This document shows, in pieces, positions 14,001 through 18,984 of a stretch of 18,984 nucleotides of DNA. Under the pieces are notes generated by a model. The model was not told the DNA's origin and made no database searches. It saw only the letters and a list, made by a program, of their open reading frames with translations. The stretch is from CAZVJA01 sp964626885. GTDB taxonomy: Bacteria; Planctomycetota; Planctomycetia; Planctomycetales; Planctomycetaceae. The stretch's first letter is position 1. Every line of letters begins with the position of its first letter. The stretch lies in NCBI GenBank assembly GCA_964626885.1, contig CAZVJA010000094.1, forward strand, positions 1-18,984, written 5' to 3'. A program made the translations under genes and the position numbers.

Positions 14001-14160
14001 CGAGCGGACGATTCCGCTGGCGAACATTGAAGAGTTGCACAAGCAGGATGTCTCGCTGATGCCGGCGGATTTGCAGAAGACGCTCGTCGAGGAAGAGCTG
14101 GTTGACATCGTCGAGTACCTGGCCACGCTGAAAAAACAAAACAAGGGGGCGGGAAAATAG
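11089..14160 (+). CDS. PVC-type exported dehydrogenase with HEAT-like repeats and C-terminal cytochrome c domain
   Basis: A 1023-residue exported protein of the planctomycete/verrucomicrobial membrane-bound dehydrogenase type. The signal peptide covers about residues 1-29. Residues about 50-430 form a beta-propeller-like dehydrogenase domain with two calcium-loop-like motifs (DTDGDGRAD 104-112, DTDGDDKAD 149-157) and a further DNDDDGN segment. Residues about 445-700 resemble HEAT/armadillo-type helical repeats (RFRARALWLLGNIND, DDDPNIRITGLRLARRL, VRRECAIALRHNP). The C-terminal domain (about 880-1015) has one covalent heme site CAKCH (894-898) and the family GxxxETHVALLRDG and IVEYLATLKK segments. 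It should pass electrons from an oxidised, probably sugar-like substrate to the respiratory chain. The four-base overlap with the DUF1080-ThuA gene supports a joint job. The substrate is unknown. Confidence 0.9.
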   Translation: MRRLINTRSSAAVIAFCSLFCGFPAGAIGGDTVEDAARRAENAIAGLDVAPGLEATLFASEPMLLSPTNIDVDHRGRVWVCEVVNYRRRNGTRPEGDRILILEDTDGDGRADKSTVFHQGRDIDTAMGICVLGNRVIVSASPNIFVFTDTDGDDKADKKELLFSKTGNPQHDHSAHAFLFGPDGMLYWNFGNEGKAVHDAQGKPVVDLAGNIVIDNGQPYREGMIFRCNLTGGDFEVLGNNFRNNYEVTVDSFGGLWQSDNDDDGNRGVRINAILEYGNYGYRDEMTGAGWRTPRTNLEKEVPLQHWHLNDPGVVPNLLQTGGGSPTGITVYEGNLLPDVFRNQLIHCDAGPNVVRAYPVKEEGAGYFATSVNILQGARDQWFRPSDVCVAPDGSLIVADWYDPGVGGHRMGDIDKGRLFRVAPPNSPYKSPQFDLKTPAGAVEALKSPNGATRYLAWTALHEMQTAAEPALKEMYERDKNPRFRARALWLLGNINDKGAEYVDAALRDDDPNIRITGLRLARRLKLDVIPLVKQLVHDLSPFVRRECAIALRHNPSAAMPALWAELATQYDGHDRWALEALGIAADRRWDDCLDAWLAQVGEKWKESAGRDIIWRSRATKTPRMLASLVVDPATSDDEIPRIFRAFDFLDDAAKQQPLEQLTLRTTNLRRERDQFVAREGLLRLKATNLSDNPDRERVLSQVLDHSRGTEAFLELVRKYDVRTQNEQLMALAQEKPDQDLGVQAIRILLSRKNFAEIEHGIAQPEVPLAIKTVQALGHAQDSAVLDLLWKVADDAKRPVELRREAVRGLSHYKQAAMKLLDRAEQGELEAALRDVTVASLQPASWDDVKQRALRIFPLPPSRNSKPLPPLNDLVSRQGDPARGKALFGTTGTCAKCHVVDGAGKQVGPELSEIGDKLSRLAFYESIVYPSAGISHNYETHVALLRDGTTVTGIVTSRTPESVTLKDAEAIERTIPLANIEELHKQDVSLMPADLQKTLVEEELVDIVEYLATLKKQNKGAGK

Positions 14161-14316
14161 GCCCGGCCGCGTGTCAGTGCGACGCGAAGTTCCTTTCGAC
14201 GGGTTTCATCTCGCTCAATTCCAGCCCTCGACTCTCCCCCGCGCCGGAGTGTAAGATCCAAGTAATCAAGCCGCGCGCATCTCGCCGCGGTTGTTCTTTA
14301 GGGGATTCATCTCGCC
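14161..14316. other. Intergenic gap before the sugar-nucleotide genes
   Basis: These 156 bases separate the cytochrome gene from the decarboxylase gene. I see no gene and no strong terminator. A promoter for the sugar-nucleotide pair is expected here. AGGGG at 14300-14304 lies 12 bases before the next ATG, a rather long spacing for a ribosome site. Confidence 0.4.
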
Positions 14317-15264
14317 ATGAGCTCGATTCTCGTTACCGGGGGAGCGGGGTTTCTCGGCAGTCACCTCTGCGATCGCCTGATTGAGCGGGGCGACGACGTC
14401 ATCTGCCTCGATAATTTTTTTACGGGGACGAAAGCAAACGTCGCCCATCTGCTGAACCATCCCCACTTTGAACTGGTCCGGCACGACATCGTCCGGGCGA
14501 TTTATCTCGAAGTCGATCAGATCTATAACCTCGCCTGCCCCGCTTCTCCGCAGGCCTATCAGTTCAATCCCATCAAGACGATCAAAACCTCGACGGTCGG
14601 AATGGTGAACGTGCTGGGGATGGCCAAGCGGTGCAAGGCCCGCGTGCTGCACGCCTCCACGTCCGAGGTCTACGGCGACCCGCAAATTCATCCGCAGCCT
14701 GAGGAATACTGGGGGCACGTCAATCCCATTGGCCCGCGCAGTTGTTACGACGAGGGAAAACGGGTCGCGGAGTCGCTCTGCATGAACTACCACCTCGCGC
14801 ACGGCGTCGAGGTGCGGATCATCCGCATTTTTAACACCTACGGTCCGCGTATGGCGCAGGACGACGGCCGCGTCATCTCCAACTTCATCACTCAGGCGTT
14901 GCGCGGAGAACCGCTGACCATCTACGGCGACGGGCACCAGACCCGCTCGTTCTGCTACGTCGATGACCTCATCGAGGGGATGATCCGCATGATGGACCAG
15001 AACCTCGAAATCGGACCGGTGAATCTCGGCAACCCCGTCGAGCATTCGATGCTGGAGCTCGCGGAAAAAGTGATTGCCATTACGGGCTCCAAATCGAAGA
15101 TCAAGCATCTCGAGTTGCCCGCCGATGATCCCAAGCAGCGCTGTCCCGATATTTCCCGCGCGCGCCGCCTGCTCGACTGGTCCCCGAAGGTCGATCTCGA
15201 AACCGGGTTGCGGAACACAATCGAGTACTATCGCACGATTCTCGCGAAGGAGTCCGCCCGCTGA
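14317..15264 (+). CDS. uxs: UDP-glucuronate decarboxylase (UDP-xylose synthase), SDR family
   Basis: A 315-residue extended short-chain dehydrogenase/reductase that converts UDP-glucuronate to UDP-xylose using bound NAD. The nucleotide-binding motif TGGAGFLGSH is at residues 7-16. The active-site segment ASTSEVYGDP spans 113-122 (Thr115/Ser116), and the catalytic pair is Tyr144 and Lys148 in SCYDEGK. HPQPEEYWGHVNPIGPRSCY and RIFNTYGPRM, with QTRSFCYVDDLIEG, are diagnostic of the decarboxylase rather than of GalE or RmlB. The length matches bacterial enzymes, which lack the N-terminal membrane anchor of animal homologues. The stop overlaps the next gene by one base (TGATG), implying translational coupling. 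The product should feed extracellular polysaccharide or glycoprotein synthesis. Confidence 0.93.
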   Translation: MSSILVTGGAGFLGSHLCDRLIERGDDVICLDNFFTGTKANVAHLLNHPHFELVRHDIVRAIYLEVDQIYNLACPASPQAYQFNPIKTIKTSTVGMVNVLGMAKRCKARVLHASTSEVYGDPQIHPQPEEYWGHVNPIGPRSCYDEGKRVAESLCMNYHLAHGVEVRIIRIFNTYGPRMAQDDGRVISNFITQALRGEPLTIYGDGHQTRSFCYVDDLIEGMIRMMDQNLEIGPVNLGNPVEHSMLELAEKVIAITGSKSKIKHLELPADDPKQRCPDISRARRLLDWSPKVDLETGLRNTIEYYRTILAKESAR

Positions 15265-16178
15265 TGCAACCGCACGACGAACAGAATGCTGCTTCGCTGC
15301 CTCATCGCAAAGGGATCATTCTCGCGGGAGGTTCCGGCACGCGGCTGTACCCCGCCACGCGCGTCGTCAGCAAGCAGCTTCTCCCGGTGTACGATAAGCC
15401 GATGATCTACTATCCCCTCAGCACGCTGATGCTCGCGGGAATTCGGGAAGTGCTGATCATCAGCACGCCGCACGATCTGCCGTTGTTCGAGCGCCTGCTG
15501 GGGGACGGTTCGCAATGGGGGCTCTCGCTGCAATATGCCGAACAGCCGCATCCAGGCGGACTCGCGCAGGCGTTTCTCATCGGCGAGGATTTTGTCGGCG
15601 ATGATCTCTCCTGCCTGATTCTCGGCGACAACATCTTTTACGGCGAGCATCTCAGCCAAAGCCTCCGCAGGGCGGCTCAATGGAGCAAGGGAGCGACCGT
15701 CTTCGCCTATCACGTCGTCGATCCCGAACGTTACGGTGTCGTGGTGCTCGACCAGAAGGGGAAACCGGTCGACATTGAAGAAAAGCCGAAGCAGCCCCGC
15801 TCAAACTTTGCGGTCACCGGGCTCTATTTTTACGATCGGGACGTCGTCGAGATCGCGAAGGGGCTCAAACCCTCGCCGCGCGGCGAGCTCGAAATCACCG
15901 ACGTCAACCGAATGTATCTCGAACGGGGAACGCTGCAAGTCGAGGTCTTCGGACGCGGCACCGCCTGGCTCGATACCGGCACCCACGAATCGCTGGTCGA
16001 AGCCAGCACCTTCGTGCACGTGCTCGAGGCGCGGCAAGGGCTCAAGGTCGCCTGCCCGGAAGAGATTGCCTTCCGCATGAAGTACATCGACACCACGCAG
16101 CTTCGCAAACTGGCTGAGCCGATGAAAAACAACAACTATGGCCAGTACCTGCTCCGGATTGCGGACCGCGAGGGGTGA
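15264..16178 (+). CDS. rfbA: Glucose-1-phosphate thymidylyltransferase (RmlA/RfbA)
   Basis: A 304-residue nucleotidyltransferase making dTDP-glucose from glucose 1-phosphate and dTTP, the first step toward dTDP-rhamnose and other deoxysugars. The signature GIILAGGSGTRLYP (17-30) is followed by VSKQLLPVYDKPMIYYPLST, ILGDNIFYG (metal-binding Asp), EEKPKQPRSNFAVTGLYFYD and GTAWLDTGTHESL. All are typical of short RmlA. The core starts at about residue 16, so there is a short unrelated N-terminal extension. The start is supported by AAGGAG about 11 bases upstream and the TGATG coupling to the decarboxylase gene. No rmlB, C or D gene lies in the window; those would be needed for rhamnose, so the pathway continues elsewhere or dTDP-glucose has another use. 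Confidence 0.95.
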   Translation: MQPHDEQNAASLPHRKGIILAGGSGTRLYPATRVVSKQLLPVYDKPMIYYPLSTLMLAGIREVLIISTPHDLPLFERLLGDGSQWGLSLQYAEQPHPGGLAQAFLIGEDFVGDDLSCLILGDNIFYGEHLSQSLRRAAQWSKGATVFAYHVVDPERYGVVVLDQKGKPVDIEEKPKQPRSNFAVTGLYFYDRDVVEIAKGLKPSPRGELEITDVNRMYLERGTLQVEVFGRGTAWLDTGTHESLVEASTFVHVLEARQGLKVACPEEIAFRMKYIDTTQLRKLAEPMKNNNYGQYLLRIADREG

Positions 16179-16236
16179 GCGTCGTGCCGGAATGGCGGCA
16201 AATGCCACGGCGAAGCATTCCATAGGGCGCGTCGTA

Positions 16237-16261
16237 CGTCCGATTTGCCCCTCACCGGACG
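16237..16261. terminator. Weak inverted repeat downstream of rfbA
   Basis: CGTCCG (16237-16242) and CGGACG (16256-16261) could pair around a 13-base loop, 58 bases past the rfbA stop. There is no T-tract. It is the only stem-like element I found in the 161-base gap before the oxidoreductase gene, and termination is a guess from position. Confidence 0.2.
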
Positions 16262-16339
16262 AACGGTTACGATGAATTTCCATAAACGGCGATAGATGCC
16301 CGGAATCATGACTCTGTCCACAAAGAGGAGACTTGCCTC

Positions 16340-17614
16340 GTGAACTCAAATTATTCCGTCACTCGACGATCTTTTTTGCAGGCGACCGGAGTCGCCGCGG
16401 CGACAGCCGGGATGACCGCCAAATCTTACGCGCAGATCGTCGGGGCGAATGATCGTATTCGTATTGGGTTCATCGGTGCCGGGGGAATGGGGACTGCTCA
16501 CTTGAAAGCGGTCAAGGCCCTCATCTCGAAGGACAACCTCGAGCCGATCGCCGTGGCGGACTGCTGGAAGACCCGCGCGGATGAAGGAGCAGCTCTCGTT
16601 GGAGCGCCGCAGGCGTATGCCGATTTCCGAAAAGTAATCGACCACAAGGATATCGATTACATCACGATCGCCACGCCGGAGCATTGGCATGCTGACATGA
16701 CGATCGCCGCTCTCGACGCCGGTAAGCCGGTTTACTGCGAAAAACCGATGACCCACACGCTCCCCGAAGCACAGGCGGTGATGAAGAAGCAGAAGGAGAC
16801 GAAGCTCCCGCTGCAAGTCGGCGTGCAGGCGATGTCGGACGACAGTTACTCCAGCGCCGCCGAGGTGATTCGCAAGGGGATTTTGGGGCGCGTCGTGCAG
16901 GCACAGATCTGCTACGTTCGCCGTTACGGAGAGCAGGGGCCATGGCGCGACCCCGACCTCAAATCCAACATGCCCAAGCCGGCGGATCTCGATTGGAACG
17001 CCTGGTTGGGGCACGCGCCAAAGATCGACTGGAACCCGCACCACTATCACGAGTGGCGGAACTACTCGGCCTACTCCGGTGGCATTTGCACCGACCTGTT
17101 CATCCATCGCATCACGCGGATCATGAAAGCCTGCGGTCTCCTCTATCCGCGGCGCGTCGTCGGCATGGGAGGAATCTGGCAGTGGCCCGATGGACGCGAT
17201 CTCCCGGACAACTTTGAGATGATCTGCGAATACCCGCGCGGCATGACGGTCTACGTCCTCGGCACGATGAGCAATCGCGTGGAGATTGACCACGTCATTC
17301 GCGGCTATCGCGCGACGATGTTTTTCACCCCGACCGGCTGGGTCGTCAAAGACAAGGACGACAAAGTGCTCGAGGAGCACAAGAAGACCGGTGGAGAAGA
17401 CATCCACTTGCACCATACCAATTTCCACAACCATCTGCGCAACGGCGAACCGCTCAACTGCCCGGTCGAGCTGGGCCTGGCGGGAGTGGCGGCGGTCTGC
17501 ATGGCCAACGAGTCGTGGCGGACCGGACGGATGATGGCTTGGGACAAAGAGCAGGAGAAGATGGTCCCGGCCGACAGCCTCGAGCTGAGTCACTTCCCGG
17601 AAGAAACGGCCTGA
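16340..17614 (+). CDS. Tat-exported Gfo/Idh/MocA-family oxidoreductase
   Basis: A 424-residue NAD(P)-dependent oxidoreductase. The N terminus has a twin-arginine signal (TRRSFLQATGVAAATAG, residues 8-24), so the enzyme is folded with cofactor and exported by Tat. The Rossmann motif GFIGAGGMGTAHLKAV starts near residue 34. The catalytic EKP triad of the family is Glu134-Lys135-Pro136 in YCEKPMTH. IDWNPHHYHEWRNYSAYSGG and DLFIHRI form the C-terminal substrate-binding region. Planctomycetes carry many such paralogues, acting on diverse sugars and cyclitols; this one's substrate is unknown. The start is GTG, supported by AGAGGAG at 16324-16330 with nine-base spacing. A link to the 3-keto-sugar theme of the upstream DUF1080-ThuA gene is possible but not shown. 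Confidence 0.92.
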   Translation: MNSNYSVTRRSFLQATGVAAATAGMTAKSYAQIVGANDRIRIGFIGAGGMGTAHLKAVKALISKDNLEPIAVADCWKTRADEGAALVGAPQAYADFRKVIDHKDIDYITIATPEHWHADMTIAALDAGKPVYCEKPMTHTLPEAQAVMKKQKETKLPLQVGVQAMSDDSYSSAAEVIRKGILGRVVQAQICYVRRYGEQGPWRDPDLKSNMPKPADLDWNAWLGHAPKIDWNPHHYHEWRNYSAYSGGICTDLFIHRITRIMKACGLLYPRRVVGMGGIWQWPDGRDLPDNFEMICEYPRGMTVYVLGTMSNRVEIDHVIRGYRATMFFTPTGWVVKDKDDKVLEEHKKTGGEDIHLHHTNFHNHLRNGEPLNCPVELGLAGVAAVCMANESWRTGRMMAWDKEQEKMVPADSLELSHFPEETA

Positions 17615-17702
17615 CGAGCCGCGTCGCGTTGATAGCTATATTAATTCGAACGGCGAGCGGGGTGTGAACGGTTACGCAGAGAACCCTTTCTTGGAGTGCA
17701 CG

Positions 17703-18647
17703 ATGCAACAGCCTAATGCCGACGATGTTTTGGCTGAACTGGAGTATTGGTTAAAGCATACTGAAGACCGGATTTATGGGAGACTGAACGGTAATTCGCT
17801 CGACGCCATGCGGGACACCGTACGGAATGTTTGCACAATCCAAGGTTCGCGCGCAAGCCAATTGCTCGCACGAGCAATTCGAAACCAATACGTTGAGGTT
17901 CAAAAACTTGCCGCGGAAGAGCTTTCCAAACGCTGTGACAGAAGTGTTTTGACGCTATTGATTGAAGCATTGACTGATTCCGACTCATTCGCCAGGGTTC
18001 TTGCCTGTCGAGTTGTCGGAAAGCTGGGAGATCCCAAGGCAATCAACTCATTGGTGCCCCTCCTCCGTGACGAATCAACCGACGTACGATCAGCGGCGGC
18101 TAGCGCTCTTACGATTCTCGGATGGAACCCATCCAATAGTGTTCAAGTCGCAACTCGCGAAATTGCCGTCGGCAATCACCGAAAAGCAACTGTCGTCGGA
18201 ATGAATTCTTTCGATGCGTTGGTGGAAGATCTTCAACACAAGCAGTGGATGACAAGGCGGGCGGCGGCCGAGGCGTTGGGAGAACTCCACAATGTCAAAG
18301 CGTTTGCTCCGTTAGTTGTTGCCTTGGCAGACGAAGACCCGTCTGTATGCGTCGCCGCGGGAAACGCTCTGCGGTATTGGATCGAAGACGCCGCGATCGA
18401 TGAACTAACGCATTTGCTCACCGGGTACAGTTGGGATGCGGATGAAAGGGCCAAGAAACGTGGGGCAGACTTTCGCAATGCGGTTTCGCAAATATCACAG
18501 GACACGTTTCCCGGTGGTGGAATCTGCATTACGAAATGTTCGAATTGTTGGACGACCGCGCGAATACAGATTCGGGAAATGGCACGCGAAAGAACTTGCA
18601 CGAACTGCAAGCGTACATTTTACGCGGACCCATCCAAGGGTTGGTAA
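17703..18647 (+). CDS. HEAT-repeat protein with C-terminal zinc ribbon
   Basis: A 314-residue, probably cytoplasmic protein of unknown role. Helical HEAT/PBS-lyase-type repeats run from about residue 45 to 245, for example SFARVLACRVVGKLGDPKAI, RDESTDVRSAAASALTILGW, TRRAAAEALGELHNVKAF and DPSVCVAAGNALRYW. The C terminus has CSNC (Cys279, Cys282) and CTNC (Cys299, Cys302), a likely four-cysteine zinc ribbon. An in-frame GTG start at 17664 is possible, but GGAG at 17692-17695 is well placed for ATG 17703. Two hand-counted 60-base lines of the gene (17701-17760 and 17941-18000) are 45 % GC, against 67 % for one line of the preceding gene (16941-17000). That hints at a different origin. It may act as a protein-binding scaffold. 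Confidence 0.82.
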   Translation: MQQPNADDVLAELEYWLKHTEDRIYGRLNGNSLDAMRDTVRNVCTIQGSRASQLLARAIRNQYVEVQKLAAEELSKRCDRSVLTLLIEALTDSDSFARVLACRVVGKLGDPKAINSLVPLLRDESTDVRSAAASALTILGWNPSNSVQVATREIAVGNHRKATVVGMNSFDALVEDLQHKQWMTRRAAAEALGELHNVKAFAPLVVALADEDPSVCVAAGNALRYWIEDAAIDELTHLLTGYSWDADERAKKRGADFRNAVSQISQDTFPGGGICITKCSNCWTTARIQIREMARERTCTNCKRTFYADPSKGW

Positions 18648-18662
18648 ACATTCAGGTGAATT

Positions 18663-18684
18663 GCGGCCGGTTCGAGCCGGCCGC
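18663..18684 (+). terminator. Strong GC hairpin downstream of the HEAT-repeat gene
   Basis: GCGGCCGG (18663-18670) and CCGGCCGC (18677-18684) form a perfect eight-base stem around TTCGAG, 15 bases after the stop codon. No T-tract follows, so it may act as a factor-assisted terminator or an RNA 3' end, or be the first member of the hairpin cluster. Confidence 0.5.
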
Positions 18685-18724
18685 ATGAGACATCGATCCG
18701 TCTTCGACGTTGATTGATGGCGGG

Positions 18725-18769
18725 GTGGCCCAGGTTGGCCGCTTCGGCCTACCTGGGTGGCTTCGCCAC
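18725..18769. repeat. Compound palindrome with nested and adjoining hairpins
   Basis: CCCAGGT (18729-18735) pairs with ACCTGGG (18751-18757), and inside it GGCCG (18737-18741) pairs with CGGCC (18745-18749) around CTT. GTGGC-TTC-GCCAC follows directly at 18757-18769, and GTGGC also starts at 18725, so alternative foldings exist. The CTTCGG/TTC loops are typical of structured RNA or DNA hairpins. Confidence 0.65.
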
Positions 18770-18842
18770 AAGAGGCTGCCATTGTGTAACGGCGGGACTG
18801 AAGATTCCAGGTGATTCGCCCGGATGTTGCAGGTAACCTCTC

Positions 18843-18876
18843 GGGACTTCGTCCCACCGGTTGCACAGCAACCGGT
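18843..18876. repeat. Two back-to-back perfect hairpins
   Basis: GGGAC-TTC-GTCCC (18843-18855) is followed without a gap by ACCGGTTGC-ACA-GCAACCGGT (18856-18876). The second has a nine-base perfect stem with a three-base loop. Such tandem hairpins are unlikely by chance and suggest a repeat element. Confidence 0.65.
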
Positions 18877-18897
18877 GCTTCCCCGTTCACGAAAACT

Positions 18898-18923
18898 CCG
18901 GGGCACGTTCCGCTTTGCCCCGG
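18898..18923. repeat. Perfect inverted repeat CCGGGGCA / TGCCCCGG
   Basis: Eight-base arms at 18898-18905 and 18916-18923 enclose a ten-base loop. It is part of the hairpin cluster at the right end. Confidence 0.6.
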
Positions 18924-18952
18924 CCACCCGCTGTCTGATTCTCCGTCACTTC

Positions 18953-18975
18953 GCTGCAAACCGGGCCTTTGCAGC
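18953..18975. repeat. Perfect inverted repeat GCTGCAAA / TTTGCAGC
   Basis: Eight-base arms at 18953-18960 and 18968-18975 enclose CCGGGCC. It is the last complete hairpin before the window edge. Confidence 0.6.
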
Positions 18976-18984
18976 AGGTTGCGC

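Larger units (their letters stand above)
18648..18984. other. Non-coding right end dense in perfect hairpins
   Basis: These 337 bases after the HEAT-repeat gene contain no convincing gene. They carry six inverted repeats with perfect or near-perfect stems: 18663-18684, 18729-18757 with the adjoining 18757-18769, 18843-18855, 18856-18876, 18898-18923 and 18953-18975. The region continues past the window edge. Confidence 0.75.

Noticed and set aside
16346..17593. Long minus-strand frame of 415 codons opposite the Gfo/Idh/MocA gene
   Set aside because: It is a shadow of a strongly recognised coding sequence; the translation has no domain features.
18648..18984. Integron attC array or CRISPR at the right end
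   Set aside because: The hairpins differ in sequence and spacing, no GTTRRRY-type core sites or direct repeats with spacers are visible, and no integrase or cas gene is nearby.

Overview
The window looks like chromosome from a member of the Planctomycetota. The evidence is the combination of a BlaI/M56 regulator pair whose receptor carries DUF1559-like modules, a DUF1080-ThuA fusion, a very long PVC-type CxxCH cytochrome with HEAT-like repeats, a Tat-exported Gfo/Idh/MocA oxidoreductase, and a SecA with the extended N-terminal segment seen in this phylum. GC content is high, around 60 % by eye, with lower-GC patches. I saw no tRNA, rRNA, CRISPR array or intact insertion sequence.

Left part (1-2423): the 5' part of secA runs off the left edge on the minus strand. 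A 448-base gap separates it from a divergent cytoplasmic sulfite-oxidase-like molybdoenzyme (+). That gene converges with a minus-strand gene of unknown function. The convergent gap holds a palindromic repeat, and the unknown gene has a strong hairpin just upstream of its ribosome binding site.

Regulatory part (2424-7197): an AT-rich leader precedes a BlaI/MecI-family repressor, which overlaps by 4 bases a 1357-residue M56 metallopeptidase/receptor. After the BlaR1-like membrane protease core the receptor has about 900 extra residues: a DUF1559-like module, a cupredoxin-like/carboxypeptidase-regulatory-like section and a second DUF1559-like module. Three palindromic or tandem repeat insertions are read through in frame. 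One of them is 31/32 identical to the palindrome in the convergent gap at 1787-1818.

Toxin-antitoxin (7210-7868): an intact ParD-like antitoxin lies behind a promoter flanked by an inverted repeat. Its ParE-like toxin is interrupted by one in-frame TGA, after which the family sequence continues in the same frame.

Secreted catabolic cluster (7920-14160): a ceramidase-like exported hydrolase, a DUF1080-ThuA protein and a PVC-type c-type cytochrome. The last two are coupled by a 4-base overlap. Together they suggest envelope-located breakdown or oxidation of a glycan- or glycolipid-like substrate, but the substrate cannot be read from the sequence.

Sugar-nucleotide pair (14317-16178): UDP-glucuronate decarboxylase and glucose-1-phosphate thymidylyltransferase overlap by one base. 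They supply UDP-xylose and dTDP-glucose for surface glycans.

Right end (16340-18984): a Tat-exported Gfo/Idh/MocA oxidoreductase and a lower-GC HEAT-repeat protein with a C-terminal zinc ribbon. The last 337 bases are non-coding and unusually dense in perfect hairpins.
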